A DNA stretch of 64,000 bases. Origin: Solimonas aquatica (GTDB lineage Bacteria > Pseudomonadota > Gammaproteobacteria > Nevskiales > Nevskiaceae). The first letter of the stretch is position 1, and every line of letters begins with the position of its first letter. The stretch lies in NCBI RefSeq assembly GCF_900111015.1, contig NZ_FOFS01000013.1:1-64000 (forward strand). Reading direction: 5' to 3'. The notes below the pieces were generated by a model. It had not been told where the DNA came from and did not search any database. It saw only the letters and a list, made by a program, of their open reading frames with translations. Shown here in pieces: positions 45,268 to 55,675 of this stretch. The position numbers and the translations under genes are program-made.

Positions 45268-45770
45268 TGGCTGGCGAACGATCCGGACCTGGGCACGGCG
45301 CTGGCGAAGCAGCCCTTGCTGAACACCAGCGGCTCGCGCTCGCTGCTGTCGAATGTCAGCACCTCGCCGACCAGAATCACATGGTCGCCGCCCTGATACT
45401 GAAAGGCCAGGCGGCACTCGAACCGCGCCGCGCAGCCGTCCAGCAGCGCCACGCCGCCCAGGCCGCGCGCCGGGCTCAGGCCCGCGAAACGGTCGATGCC
45501 GCGCGTGGCGAAACGCCGCGCCAGCGGCTCCTGATCCAGGGCCAGCACATGCACGGCGAAGTGCGTGGCGGTGAGAAACGCAGCGATCTTGGTGGACGCC
45601 TTGCCGATGCTCCACAACACCATCGGCGGGTCCAGCGAGACGGAGTTGAAACTGTTGGCGGTGACGCCCACATCGCCACCATCCCCGCCCCGGGCGGTGA
45701 TGATGGTGACGCCGGTGGGAAAGCAGCCGAGCGCCTGACGGAAACGATTTGGATCGAAAGCTGTGCTCAT
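45264..45770 (-). CDS. Flavin reductase domain protein
   Basis: 168 aa. FMN-binding split-barrel flavin reductase: RQALGCFPTGVTIIT at the N-terminus, GVTANSFNSVSLDPPMVLW in the middle, GGDHVILVGEV at the end. The family reduces FMN/FAD with NAD(P)H for two-component monooxygenases. No matching oxygenase component is seen in this array, so it may serve an enzyme elsewhere. It overlaps the IclR gene by 4 bp. Confidence 0.9.
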   Translation of the reverse strand: MSTAFDPNRFRQALGCFPTGVTIITARGGDGGDVGVTANSFNSVSLDPPMVLWSIGKASTKIAAFLTATHFAVHVLALDQEPLARRFATRGIDRFAGLSPARGLGGVALLDGCAARFECRLAFQYQGGDHVILVGEVLTFDSSEREPLVFSKGCFASAVPRSGSFASQ

Positions 45771-45781
45771 AGGCGCACAGC

Positions 45782-46531
<750 letters not shown>

Positions 46532-46565
46532 GGTCTTATTTCCGGAATTTCGTCGTGGGGGTACT

Positions 46566-48236
46566 TCAGGCGTTCTGCAGCCGGCGCGCGGCCAGCTCGC
46601 GCAGCGGTGCGGTCTTGACCTTGTTGGAACCGGTCATGCTCAGGTCCGCTTCGCTGAGGATCAGCACGCGACGCGGCACCTTGTAGCTGGACAGGCGCTG
46701 CGCGGCGAAGCTGCGCACCGCCGCCTCGTCGAGGCTGGCGCCGTTCTGCGGCACCACGCAGGACACCACCATCTCACCCAGGGTGTCGTGCGGCACGCCG
46801 ACGGTGGCGATGATCTTCACGCCGGGACATTCGGCAATCACCGCGTCGATCTCCAGCGGTGAGACATTGGCGCCGCCGGTCTTGATGATGTCGTTGAGCC
46901 GCCCCTGCCAGTGCAGGCGGCCCTGCGCATCGATGAAGCCGCCGTCACCGGTGCGGAAGAAGCCTTCGGCGTCGAAGGTCTCCTCGGCCGGCACGCGCAG
47001 ATAGCCCAGCATCAGCGTCGGACCTTTCACCGCGATCTCGCCGGCCTCGCCACGCTGCAGCACCCGGCCGCTCAGCGGCTCGACCACGCGCACGCTGTTG
47101 CCCGGCTGCGGATAGCCGTGATTGTTTCCGGCGATCTCGCTGGGCGTGCCGCTGGGATGCATGGTGCTGAGCGTGAAGGTTTCGGTGTTGCCATAGGCCG
47201 ACACCGGCTCCTGCCAGTCGCTCTTCACGCTCGGATGCCTGCGCAGCGGCGAAGCCTCGCCCACGTAGCGCAGGCTGCTCAGATCGGTGCCGGCATAGGC
47301 CGGATCTTCGACCAGCCGCGCCCATTGATGCGGCCAGGCCACCGGCAGGCTGACGCGCTCGGCCTGCATCAGGCGCAGGGCCTCGCCGGGATTGAAGACG
47401 CGCTGCAGCACCAGGCTGCCGCCGGCGGCGAGCGTGGTGCCCAGGGCCATGGCGAAATTGCCCGACCAGAAAAAACCGTTCGCGCTCCAGGTGCGCACTT
47501 CACGGTCCACCGCAAAGATGCGCGGCCAGCGCCAGCACTGGATGGCGGCGGCGCGATGCGTGTGCAGGATCGCCTTGGGCTTGGCGGTGGAGCCGGAGGA
47601 GAAGAACACCAGACCGTGATCGGTGGGCGCCACTTCCGCAGCGGCGGCAGTCACCAGCGCCTGCGGCACCTGGCGCGGAGAGTCCAGCAGCGCCGTCCAG
47701 GATTCGATGCCCGCCGCCTGCGGCGGCGCACCGATGCTCACCGCAGCGCGCAGGAAGGGCAGCTGCGGCGACAGCAGCGGCGACTGCGTGGCCAGCGCCG
47801 GACAGAGGTCCAGCAGCTCGGCGGCGAAATCACGCTCCAGCACCCGGCGCTCGAAAATCAGCAGGGAGACATCGGCCACGCGCAGCTGGTATTCCAGTTC
47901 CGCGCGCTTGGCAAACGTGCTCAGCGCCACGCAGGTGCCGCCGGCCAGAACGATGCTGAAGGCGGCGATCAGCCATTCCGGACGATTGGTGGCCAGCAGG
48001 CCGACACGGGTCTGCTTGAGCACGCCGCGCGCCAGCAGCGCGCGCGCCAGGGCATTGGCCTGTTCCCAGAGCTGCGCATAGCTCAGGCGCTGCACGCTGC
48101 CGTCCTCGGCGTGAAACACCATCGCCTCGCGCGGGCCATGCCGCTCGCAGACCTCGCGCAGAAAGCCGCCCAGGGTCAGCGCGCCCAGCGCTTCCTCGGC
48201 CAGCGGCCCGCCCTGCACCTGCGCCGCGGCGTTCAT
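46566..48236 (-). CDS. AMP-dependent acyl-CoA synthetase (ligase)
   Basis: 556 aa. ANL motifs: P-loop [32 protein letters not shown] and the hinge [20 protein letters not shown]. The catalytic Lys is in [13 protein letters not shown]. Activates a carboxylic acid as the CoA ester. The ATG overlaps the stop of the carboxymuconolactone-decarboxylase-like gene (ATGA). Its P-loop differs from that of the ligase at 20766, so the two probably take different acids. Confidence 0.9.
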   Translation of the reverse strand: MNAAAQVQGGPLAEEALGALTLGGFLREVCERHGPREAMVFHAEDGSVQRLSYAQLWEQANALARALLARGVLKQTRVGLLATNRPEWLIAAFSIVLAGGTCVALSTFAKRAELEYQLRVADVSLLIFERRVLERDFAAELLDLCPALATQSPLLSPQLPFLRAAVSIGAPPQAAGIESWTALLDSPRQVPQALVTAAAAEVAPTDHGLVFFSSGSTAKPKAILHTHRAAAIQCWRWPRIFAVDREVRTWSANGFFWSGNFAMALGTTLAAGGSLVLQRVFNPGEALRLMQAERVSLPVAWPHQWARLVEDPAYAGTDLSSLRYVGEASPLRRHPSVKSDWQEPVSAYGNTETFTLSTMHPSGTPSEIAGNNHGYPQPGNSVRVVEPLSGRVLQRGEAGEIAVKGPTLMLGYLRVPAEETFDAEGFFRTGDGGFIDAQGRLHWQGRLNDIIKTGGANVSPLEIDAVIAECPGVKIIATVGVPHDTLGEMVVSCVVPQNGASLDEAAVRSFAAQRLSSYKVPRRVLILSEADLSMTGSNKVKTAPLRELAARRLQNA

Positions 48237-48889
48237 GCCGCAGGGGCCTGGTGCATGCGCGCGCGCAGCGCCGGATCCAGGGGCGGCACGCCGGCTTCCA
48301 GCGCTACCGCAAAGCTCTTGAAGGCCATCGCCAGCACCTCGTAGCAACCCACCACGAACACCAGATCCATCAGCTGCTCCTGGCTCAGCTGCGTGGCCAG
48401 CCGCGCCCAGGTGTCGGCGTGAATGCCGGCATCGGCGCAGAGCTGGTCCACCGCGCGCAGCAGTTCGGCATCCAGCGCGTCCCAGCCGGGCGCTTCCGGG
48501 CCTTGCTGGATGCGCTCGATCTCGGCATCGCTCAGACCCGCGCGCCTGCCCAGCACCAGGTGCTGGATGTACTCGTACTCGGCGCGGCGCAGCCAGCTCA
48601 GGCGCAGGATCAGCAGCTCGCGCACGCGGCGCGAGAGGCTGCTGCGGGTGGACACATAGCAGTTGAAGGTGAGAAAGGCCTTGGCCGCTTCCGGATGCCG
48701 CAGGAGCACGCCCAGGCCATTGCTGCCGCGCGGATCATCGCCCTGGTAATTGGCCTGCACGAAGTCGCGGCTGCTGGGAAAGGCGGCCAGCGCCTGCAGC
48801 ATGGCCTCGTCCCACTCCGGCGGCAGGGCCGGCGCGATGCGCGGCGCCTCCGGGCCGGAATCGGCCGGCTGTCGATCAGATCTCCTCAT
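48233..48889 (-). CDS. Carboxymuconolactone decarboxylase-like (AhpD-fold) protein
   Basis: 218 aa. The AhpD-like fold is marked by [24 protein letters not shown] (about 95-118) and the second helix [10 protein letters not shown]. The CxxC of peroxidase members is absent, so it resembles decarboxylase or hydrolase-type relatives. It is the first gene of the leftward array, divergent from the DoxX-like gene, so the promoter should lie in 48890-49096. Coupled to the acyl-CoA ligase. Confidence 0.82.
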   Translation of the reverse strand: MRRSDRQPADSGPEAPRIAPALPPEWDEAMLQALAAFPSSRDFVQANYQGDDPRGSNGLGVLLRHPEAAKAFLTFNCYVSTRSSLSRRVRELLILRLSWLRRAEYEYIQHLVLGRRAGLSDAEIERIQQGPEAPGWDALDAELLRAVDQLCADAGIHADTWARLATQLSQEQLMDLVFVVGCYEVLAMAFKSFAVALEAGVPPLDPALRARMHQAPAA

Positions 48890-49096
48890 CTCGCATCCCG
48901 TTTGGTCCGCAGCAGGCTCGGATCGGCCCGGTGCGCAATAGTAGGGTCTGTTGCCGCCGCCATCGCTGTATTGATCCGTGACGCCATATTCCGCGCCTGT
49001 GGCGACGGTGCCGCGCGCCGAGCCGCAGCGCCTGCGCAGGCAGAGATGGGGGATTGCACGGCTGCACAGGCGCGGCGATATCGGGATAATGCGGCG

Positions 49097-49513
49097 ATGC
49101 TCCGACCAAACCTGGGTATCGGCCGTCTGCTCGGCCTGACGTTCGTGTTCTGCTGGTTTCTGCTCGGCGGAATCGGCCACTTCGTGCTGACCGACTTCTT
49201 TCTCAGCATCATGCCGCCTTATGTGCCGGCGCCGCGCGCCCTGGTCTACCTCAGCGGCGTGTTCGAGCTGCTGGGCGCCGCCGGGCTGCTGTTCGGCCGC
49301 ACGCGCCGGCTCGCCGGCTGGGGACTGTTCCTGCTCACGCTGGCGGTGAGCCCGGCCAATATCTACATGTGGCAGCATCCGGAACTGTTCCCCAGGTTCG
49401 ACCCGATGCTGCTCGGCCTGCGCCTGGTCCTGCAGGTGCTGCTGCTGATCTGCATCGTCTGGAGCACCAGAGCGCCCTCGCGGCGCAGCGCGGCTTATTC
49501 GGCACTGAGCTGA
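49097..49513 (+). CDS. DoxX-like small membrane protein
   Basis: 138 aa with four hydrophobic segments (about 8-28, 48-66, 73-92, 105-125). The pattern [17 protein letters not shown] and [14 protein letters not shown] is typical of DoxX/DUF-type membrane proteins. The function of the family is poorly known; some act with thiol or sulfur metabolism or oxidative stress. The start is the first ATG before the membrane segment. Followed 24 bp later by the TM2 protein. Confidence 0.8.
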   Translation: MLRPNLGIGRLLGLTFVFCWFLLGGIGHFVLTDFFLSIMPPYVPAPRALVYLSGVFELLGAAGLLFGRTRRLAGWGLFLLTLAVSPANIYMWQHPELFPRFDPMLLGLRLVLQVLLLICIVWSTRAPSRRSAAYSALS

Positions 49514-49537
49514 ACACAGAACAACACGGGGGCTGAT

Positions 49538-49939
49538 GTGAACACGCAGACCAACAACACCCACAGCGTCGTGATCGGTTACGTGCTGTGGATCTTCGGC
49601 TTCATGGGCGCGCACCGCTTCTACTACGGCAAGCAGCTCACCGGCGCGCTGTGGTTTTTCACCCTGGGGCTGTTCTTCGTCGGCTGGATCGTGGACCTGT
49701 TCCTGATTCCGGGCATGGACCGCGCGGCGGATCGCCGCTATCAGGCCGGCGCCAAGGACTACACGGTCAGCTGGCTGCTGCTGACCTTCCTCGGCATCTT
49801 CGGCATCCATCGCTTTTATCTGGGCAAGTGGATCACCGGCATCCTCTATCTGTGCACGGGCGGCCTGTTTCTCATGGGCCTGCTCTACGACCTGCTGACC
49901 CTCAACGGCCAGGTCGATGAAATCAATCGCGGCGCCTGA
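49538..49939 (+). CDS. Double TM2-domain membrane protein
   Basis: 133 aa, GTG start with a GGGGG stretch upstream. Two TM2 units in tandem: [16 protein letters not shown]...DLFLIP (about 21-58) and [16 protein letters not shown]...DLLTL (about 86-123). Each has the GxxGxHRFY motif and two membrane helices; most family members have one unit. Function unknown. The ATG of the OPT gene follows 25 bp downstream. Confidence 0.87.
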   Translation: MNTQTNNTHSVVIGYVLWIFGFMGAHRFYYGKQLTGALWFFTLGLFFVGWIVDLFLIPGMDRAADRRYQAGAKDYTVSWLLLTFLGIFGIHRFYLGKWITGILYLCTGGLFLMGLLYDLLTLNGQVDEINRGA

Positions 49940-49964
49940 TCCACACCCAAGAAGAACCCACGCC

Positions 49965-51905
49965 ATGACCCCTGCCGTGCCTCAGCTCAGCCTGCGCGCT
50001 GTCCTGTTGTCGATGCTGCTGGCGATGATTCTCGCCGCCGCCAATGCCTATCTCGGCCTGTTCGCGGGTCTGACCATCGCCACCGCGATTCCAGCGGCGG
50101 TGGTGTCGATGGCGGTGCTGCGCGTGCTGGGCGGCGGCAGCATCCTGGAAAACAACATCGTGCAGACCGGCGCCTCGGCCGGCTCCTCGATTGCCGCCGG
50201 CGTGATCTTCACCATTCCGGCCCTGATCATCCTGGGCTTCTGGCAGGACTTCAAATATTCCTGGGTGCTGGCCATCGCCGGCCTGGGCGGCATTCTCGGC
50301 GTGCTGTTCTCGGTGCCGCTCCGGCGCAGCATGATCGTGGACCAGCCGCTGGCCTTTCCCGAGGGCAAGGCCGCAGCGGAAGTGCTCAAGGCCGGCGAGA
50401 ACCCCGAGCAGGGTGTGAAGACCCTGGCCTTCTCCGGCGTGCTCGGCGCGCTGGTGAAGCTCTCCGCCGCCAGCGGCCTGCGCCTGATTCCGGACGCCGC
50501 CATCGGCGCCGGCTACATCGGCAAGTTCCTCGCCTTCATGGGCAGCAATCTGTCGCCGGCGCTGCTGGGCGTGGGTTACATCGTGGGCCTGAACATCGGC
50601 ATCGTGGTGGTGTCGGGCAGCGTGGTGACCTGGAACATCGCCATTCCTTTCTACAAGGCCTTTCTGCTCGACGGCAATGCCGAGCTTTCGGCGATGGCCG
50701 CCGGCCTGCACGCCGAAGAAGTGGCCGGCCTGCTGTGGTCCAAGCAGCTGCGTTATCTGGGCGTGGGCGCGATGCTGATCGGCGGCATCTGGACGCTGTT
50801 CTCGCTGCGCCACTCGCTGATCTCCGGCGTGAAGAGCGGCCTGGCGGCGGCCCGCCAGAACAGCGGTACGGTGGTGGCGGAGACCGAGCGCGATCTGCCG
50901 ATGAAGTGGATGCTGATCGCCCTGGTGATTTTCGTGCTGCCGCTGGCGGCGCTGTATCAGGCCATCGTCCATCAGTGGTCGGTGAGCATTCCGATGACGC
51001 TGATCATGATCGTCGCGGGCTTTCTGTTCGTGTCGGTCTCGGCGTATCTGGCCGGCCTCGTCGGCTCGTCCAACAATCCGGTCTCCGGCATCACCATCGC
51101 CACCATCCTGTTCTCCTCGCTGATCCTGATGCTGCTGCTCGGCCGCACGTCCGAGATCGGCCCGGTGGCGGCGATCATGATCGGCGCGGTGGTGTGCTGC
51201 GCGGCCTCGGTGGGCGGCGACAATCTGCAGGATCTGAAAGCCGGATACATGGTCGGCGCCACGCCCTGGAAGCAGCAGCTGATGCTGGCGATCGGCGCCT
51301 TCTCCTGCGCGCTGGTGATGGCGCCGGTGCTGAACCTGCTGGCCGCCGCCTACGGCATCGGCACGCCCACGCCCGAGCATCCCAATCCCCTGCCCGCGCC
51401 GCAGGCCACGCTGATGGCCAGCGTCTCCAAGGGTCTGTTCGGCGGCCATCTGCCCTGGGACACGATTGCGGTGGGCGCGCTGATCGGCGCCGCCACCATC
51501 GCCTTCGACGAATGGCTCAAGGCCCGCAAGGCGCTGTTCCGCGTGCCCGTGCTCGGCGCCGCCATCGGCCTGTATCTGCCGCTGGAGCTGATGGTGCCGA
51601 TCTTCCTGGGTGGCGTGCTGGCGCATGTGGTGGAGCGCCGGCATGGCTATGTGCACAGCCACACTGCTGATGAAGCCGAGCGCGACCGCATCCATCGCCC
51701 CGGCACGCTGTTCTCCGCCGGCCTGATCACCGGCGAGGCGCTCACCGGCATCATCATCGCCATTCCCATCGTGGTCTCCGGCCGCGCCGACGTGCTGGCC
51801 CTGCCCGCGCAGTTCCAGTTCGGCCAGTTCGTGGGACTGGTGGTGCTGGCGGTGATTGCCGGCCTGCTGTATCGCACGGCCACGCGTGAGGCACGCGCCC
51901 TGTAG
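49965..51905 (+). CDS. OPT-family oligopeptide/metal-chelate transporter
   Basis: 646 aa with about 14-16 hydrophobic segments. The N-terminal block [20 protein letters not shown] and the motif [17 protein letters not shown] are characteristic of bacterial OPT transporters, with [13 protein letters not shown] and [22 protein letters not shown] in the centre. Members import small peptides or siderophore/metal complexes across the inner membrane. It may be co-transcribed with the DoxX-like and TM2 genes. The substrate is not determined. Confidence 0.92.
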   Translation: MTPAVPQLSLRAVLLSMLLAMILAAANAYLGLFAGLTIATAIPAAVVSMAVLRVLGGGSILENNIVQTGASAGSSIAAGVIFTIPALIILGFWQDFKYSWVLAIAGLGGILGVLFSVPLRRSMIVDQPLAFPEGKAAAEVLKAGENPEQGVKTLAFSGVLGALVKLSAASGLRLIPDAAIGAGYIGKFLAFMGSNLSPALLGVGYIVGLNIGIVVVSGSVVTWNIAIPFYKAFLLDGNAELSAMAAGLHAEEVAGLLWSKQLRYLGVGAMLIGGIWTLFSLRHSLISGVKSGLAAARQNSGTVVAETERDLPMKWMLIALVIFVLPLAALYQAIVHQWSVSIPMTLIMIVAGFLFVSVSAYLAGLVGSSNNPVSGITIATILFSSLILMLLLGRTSEIGPVAAIMIGAVVCCAASVGGDNLQDLKAGYMVGATPWKQQLMLAIGAFSCALVMAPVLNLLAAAYGIGTPTPEHPNPLPAPQATLMASVSKGLFGGHLPWDTIAVGALIGAATIAFDEWLKARKALFRVPVLGAAIGLYLPLELMVPIFLGGVLAHVVERRHGYVHSHTADEAERDRIHRPGTLFSAGLITGEALTGIIIAIPIVVSGRADVLALPAQFQFGQFVGLVVLAVIAGLLYRTATREARAL

Positions 51906-52085
51906 CGCGCACAGGACAAGACCAGAATCACGCAGAGGCGCTGAAAAAGGCGCATCCGCGGTTTTGCACCTTGGCGTGTTTCCTTGCGGTGAGCCGGCCG
52001 CTGGAGGCCCGCTCTTGCAGGATTCATCGCTGGGAGCAGCAACGCGGTTCAGCCACAAGCCGGCCAAACGCGGCATGATGCGCGC

Positions 52086-52850
52086 ATGCGCAAACTCCCT
52101 CTGATTCCCGCTCTGCTGCTGCTCGCCAGCCCGCTGGCGCGCGCCGACGCCCTGCTCGACTTCGTCAACGATCCCGAGAACACGCAGCAGGCGCGCCTGA
52201 GCGTCGCCGGCACGCGCCTGCGTTTCGAAACCGCCGGCAGCGGCGCCTACACCATCATCGATCTGGCCGCGCGCACGCTCACGCAGGTCAACGCCACGCA
52301 GAAGACCACGACCACCACCAGCATCGAACAGGTGCAGGAGATCATCGGCAATCTCAGCCGCGTGGACCCTGCTGCCTCGCCGCTGTTGGAGCTGGCCATG
52401 GAAAACCTGCCCGACTCGCAGCGCCGTGATGCCGAGAAGCTGCTGCGTCAGGCGCAGGCCGACGAGGCGATTCCCTATGTGAAGACCGGCCAGCGCGGCA
52501 GCGAGGCCGGCATCGCCTGCGAGGTCTATCAGCAGCATTCCAGCAGCGGCGACACGCGCAGCCTTTGCGTCGCCGCTTTCGCCGCGCTGGGTTTGTCGGC
52601 GCAGGATGAACGCACCCTGCGCGGCGCCCTGCAGCTGCTGCGCGAAACCGGCGGCCCCTGGCTGCGCCTCGCCGATGTGCCGGGCCTGCCGATCCGCTAC
52701 ACCGGCAGCTTCGGCAATGACCAGTACGGCGGTGCCGGCAAGCTGCAAGCCGTCTCGCGCGCAGCGCTGCCGGCGCAGCGTTTCTACGCGCCGCGCGAGT
52801 ATCGACTGGTGTCGCTGCTGGAGATGATGTCGGGCAGCGGCGGCGACTGA
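52086..52850 (+). CDS. Secreted protein of unknown function, tandem copy 1
   Basis: 254 aa with a clear Sec signal peptide (MRKLPLIPALLLLASPLARA, cleavage near residue 20). The mature part has a beta-rich opening (ARLSVAGTRLRFET, YTIIDLAARTLTQVN), a helical middle and two Cys (IACEVY, SLCVAAF) that may pair. I do not recognise a named family with confidence; the layout recalls DUF4412-like periplasmic proteins. The neighbour at 52961 is a full-length paralog. Confidence 0.8.
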   Translation: MRKLPLIPALLLLASPLARADALLDFVNDPENTQQARLSVAGTRLRFETAGSGAYTIIDLAARTLTQVNATQKTTTTTSIEQVQEIIGNLSRVDPAASPLLELAMENLPDSQRRDAEKLLRQAQADEAIPYVKTGQRGSEAGIACEVYQQHSSSGDTRSLCVAAFAALGLSAQDERTLRGALQLLRETGGPWLRLADVPGLPIRYTGSFGNDQYGGAGKLQAVSRAALPAQRFYAPREYRLVSLLEMMSGSGGD

Positions 52851-52960
52851 GAGCTATCCGCGCGCCGCTCATCGCGCCGAAGCAGCCGCCCGGACCACAT
52901 CACGCCGCTGGGCGAACCGCGTTCAGTCCGCAGTCGGCCAGCACCGCCACACTGGCGCTC

Positions 52961-53722
52961 ATGCTGCGAAAATTTCTTGCCCTGCTCATCTGCCTGGCCG
53001 CCAGCCCGCTGGCGCGCGCCGATTCCTACTTCGTGTACGTGGACGAGCAGACCGAGGTGCCGCAGCTGGTGCTGAGTGTTTCCGGCTCGCGCCTGCGCAT
53101 CGAAACCAGCAGCATCGCCTACACCGTCGTCGATCTGCCGGCGCGCACCGTGACGCTGGTGGACGTGCCCTCGCGCAGCTACACCACCACCAGCATCGAG
53201 CAGGTGCGGGAGATCATGCAGCGCATCAACAGCGTGGACCCTTCGCAATCCACGCTGGTGCAGCTGGCCCTGGAAAATCTACCCGAGGGCAGGCGCCAGG
53301 AAGCCGAGAGCCTGCTGCGTCAGGCGCAGGCCGATGCCAACTATCCGTTTCTGAAAACCGGCGCACGCGCGGCCGAGGCCGGCATCGCCTGCGATATCTA
53401 CCGGCAGCGATCCAGCACCGGCGACACACGCAAGCTCTGCGCCGCTGATTTCAGCGATCTGAAACTCAGCCGCGGCGATCTGCAAACCCTGCGCGGCGTG
53501 CTGCAGCTGCTGCGCGACACGCGCGGCCCCTGGCGGCCGCTGACCGAAGTGCCGGGCCTGCCGCTGCGCTACGCCGGCAGCTTCGGCGCGCAGCGCTATC
53601 AGGGCGGCGGCCGCCTGCAGCGTCTTTCGCACCACACCCTGCCGGCGGAGCGCTTTCACGCGCCCGGCGACTACCGCATCGTGTCCCTGCTGGAGATGCT
53701 GTCCAAGGGCGTGGCCTTCTAG
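52961..53722 (+). CDS. Secreted protein of unknown function, tandem copy 2
   Basis: 253 aa paralog of the previous gene: signal peptide about 1-20 (ends ASPLARA), matching blocks YTVVDLPARTVTLVD, TTSIEQVREIM, LLRQAQAD, GIACDIY, GDTRKLC, GVLQLLRDTRGPW and VPGLPLRYAGSFG. Even the DNA upstream (CGCGTTCAG ... GTCGGCCA) resembles that of copy 1, so the duplication included the control region. The Cys pair is conserved. Function unknown. Confidence 0.8.
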   Translation: MLRKFLALLICLAASPLARADSYFVYVDEQTEVPQLVLSVSGSRLRIETSSIAYTVVDLPARTVTLVDVPSRSYTTTSIEQVREIMQRINSVDPSQSTLVQLALENLPEGRRQEAESLLRQAQADANYPFLKTGARAAEAGIACDIYRQRSSTGDTRKLCAADFSDLKLSRGDLQTLRGVLQLLRDTRGPWRPLTEVPGLPLRYAGSFGAQRYQGGGRLQRLSHHTLPAERFHAPGDYRIVSLLEMLSKGVAF

Positions 53723-53736
53723 CGGTGAGCAAGCAG

Positions 53737-53770
53737 CCCGGATGCAGGCGCCTTGGCGCCGGAATCCGGG
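53737..53770. terminator. Hairpin between convergent genes (secreted protein copy 2 and aldo/keto reductase)
   Basis: CCCGGAT (53737-53743) pairs with ATCCGGG (53764-53770), and GGCGCC occurs twice inside. It sits 15 bp after the stop of the plus-strand gene, in the gap before the convergent reductase stop. No T-run is seen, so the termination role is uncertain. Confidence 0.45.
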
Positions 53771-53829
53771 ACCGGTTCCGCTCCATCCCGGATTGCATCG
53801 CCATCCGGACTACGCTCGCTTTCCAGGCT

Positions 53830-54669
53830 TCAGTGCCCGAAGTGATCCGCATCGAACATCTGCGGATCGGGACGATCCAGCGCATCCAGCGCCGCCATCT
53901 CGGCCGCACTCAGCACGAAGTCGAACACCGACAGGTTCTGCGCCTGACGCAGCGCGTCGGAAGACTTCGGACAGGTGACGAAACCCTGCTGCACCTGCCA
54001 GCGCAGCAGCACCTGCGCGGCGGTTCGCGCATGGGTACGCGCGATGCCGGCCACCACGGGATCCGAAAGCATGTCGCTGCCGCAGCCGAGCGGTCGCCAG
54101 GACTCGGTGACGATGCCATGCGCGCGGTGAATGGCCACCAGATCATCGCGACGATGATAGGGGTCGAGCTGAATCTGGTTGAGCTGCGGCTGCAGGCCCA
54201 CCGCAAACAGGCGCTGCAGATGTGCAGGCTTGAAGTTGGACGTGCCGATGGCGCGCACCAGACCCGCCTCGCGCAGCTTCACCAGACCTTCAAACGCCTC
54301 CACGTAGCGATCCTGATCCGGATTGGGCCAGTGAATCAGGAACAGATCCAGATAATCCAGACCCAGACGGCGCAGGCTGTGCTCGCAGGCCTCGCGCACG
54401 CCGGCCAGGCTGTGCCAGCGACGGTTGAACTTGCTGGTGACGAACACCTGCTCGCGCGCGATGCCGGAGGCCTTGATGCCCTGCCCCACACCGGTTTCGT
54501 TCTGGTAATTCTCGGCGGTATCGATGAGCCGGTAGCCCAGGCCGATGGCCTGCGCAATCGCCCGCGCCGCCTCGGCGTCGTTCATCGGCCAGGTGCCCAG
54601 ACCCAGCTGCGGCATGCGCACGCCGCCACCCAGATCCACGGTCGCTGCCAGCCTGTCTGTCGATGACAT
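53830..54669 (-). CDS. Aldo/keto reductase
   Basis: 279 aa. Catalytic tetrad Asp50 (LIDTAENY), Tyr55, Lys80 (TSKFN) and His113 (LIHWPNP). The (beta/alpha)8 barrel ends with the NADPH-binding CPKSSDALRQAQN. It reduces aldehydes or ketones, similar to 2,5-diketo-gluconate reductase-type enzymes. The ATG at 54669 has AAGGAG 7 bp upstream and is the proper start. Monocistronic. Confidence 0.92.
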   Translation of the reverse strand: MSSTDRLAATVDLGGGVRMPQLGLGTWPMNDAEAARAIAQAIGLGYRLIDTAENYQNETGVGQGIKASGIAREQVFVTSKFNRRWHSLAGVREACEHSLRRLGLDYLDLFLIHWPNPDQDRYVEAFEGLVKLREAGLVRAIGTSNFKPAHLQRLFAVGLQPQLNQIQLDPYHRRDDLVAIHRAHGIVTESWRPLGCGSDMLSDPVVAGIARTHARTAAQVLLRWQVQQGFVTCPKSSDALRQAQNLSVFDFVLSAAEMAALDALDRPDPQMFDADHFGH

Positions 54670-54870
54670 CCTTGTTCTCCTTATGACTCGTCCGTCCATC
54701 AATACACATCAATCTTTGATCAGGAAAAACGCGATACCGCAGGCGTTTTCTGAGCGCGCGTAGCATACTCAAAGCGTTCGCACGCAGGGCAGCTCGCTGC
54801 GCCGCCGCGCCCGCGCAGGCGCTTGCGGACGGAGCGCCACCATCGAAACACCCGCCTCTTCCCGCACCCG

Positions 54871-55518
54871 ATGAAAACCTCCACCACGCCAGCGCAACTG
54901 CTCTTCCTGCCGGGCGCGCTGGGCCGCACCGAACTGTGGCGACCGCTGGCGGACCTGCTGCGCCATCCCGCGAGCCGGCAGCACATCGGCTGGCCCGGCT
55001 TCGCCGGCGTGCCGGCCGATCCGCAGATCAAGAGCATCGACGATCTGGTGGCGATGGTAGCCACGCGCATCGAGCGGCCCACGGCGCTGATCGCGCAGTC
55101 CATGGGCGGCGTGATCGCGATGCGGCTGGCGCTGGAAAAACCGGAATCCATCACGCATCTGGTGCTCGCCGTCACCTCCGGCGGCCTCGATGTCGCCGCG
55201 CTCGGCGGCAGCGACTGGCGAGCCTCGCTGCAGGCCGCGCATCCGCAGCTGCCCGACTGGTTCGTGCATGATCGCCAGGACCTGGCCGCGCAGCTGCACG
55301 AGGTCCGCATTCCCACGCTGTTGCTCTGGGGCGACCGCGATCCGATCAGCCCGGTGCGCGTCGGTGAACGTCTCGCTTCGCTCTTGCCCGATGCGCGCCT
55401 GCACATCGTGGAAGGCGGCGATCACGATCTGGCCGAAAGCCATGCCCCCGAGCTGGCGCCTTTGATCGATGGGTTTCTGGCGGGGGCGGTTGCACGAAAG
55501 GAAGCGCCAGAGACTTGA
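54871..55518 (+). CDS. Alpha/beta hydrolase
   Basis: 215 aa, a short version of the fold. LLFLPGALGRTELW forms the oxyanion loop, IAQSMGG has nucleophile Ser77, LLLWGDRDPISP has the acid Asp, and GGDHDLAESH has the catalytic His. No signal peptide. The ATG at 54871 is chosen because the fold begins right after it. Substrate unknown. Confidence 0.85.
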   Translation: MKTSTTPAQLLFLPGALGRTELWRPLADLLRHPASRQHIGWPGFAGVPADPQIKSIDDLVAMVATRIERPTALIAQSMGGVIAMRLALEKPESITHLVLAVTSGGLDVAALGGSDWRASLQAAHPQLPDWFVHDRQDLAAQLHEVRIPTLLLWGDRDPISPVRVGERLASLLPDARLHIVEGGDHDLAESHAPELAPLIDGFLAGAVARKEAPET

Positions 55519-55588
55519 ACGGCGCGGGGGGCGATTGCAGCGCTTGAGGCATCGAGAGCAAAGCTTGTGTGTGGAACACGAGCACGAA

Positions 55589-55675
55589 TGGCGGGTGACG
55601 CGCTGCGCGCTGACCCACCCTGCAACTGCAACGGCTGCAGACACGCTTTACGGGTGGGTTGGACCTCAACCCGAC
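55589..55675. repeat. Short palindromic repeats between hydrolase and patatin genes
   Basis: GGCGGGTGACGCGC...GCGCTGACCCACCC (about 55589-55620) forms an imperfect hairpin, and GGGTTGGACCTCAACCC (about 55659-55675) a second. Related GGCGGGTTACG motifs occur at about 30168, 56754 and 62452. The second hairpin runs into the end of the patatin gene and could end transcription of both convergent genes. Confidence 0.5.

Noticed and set aside
48890-49096. Upstream extension of the DoxX-like frame into the preceding gap and CMD-like gene
   Set aside because: The extension is antisense to the CMD-like gene and lacks membrane-protein character; the ATG at 49097 is the natural start.
49923-52748. A 941-codon open frame on the minus strand
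   Set aside because: Antisense to the OPT transporter and the secreted protein. It is low-complexity (His, Gln, Ala, Gly-rich).
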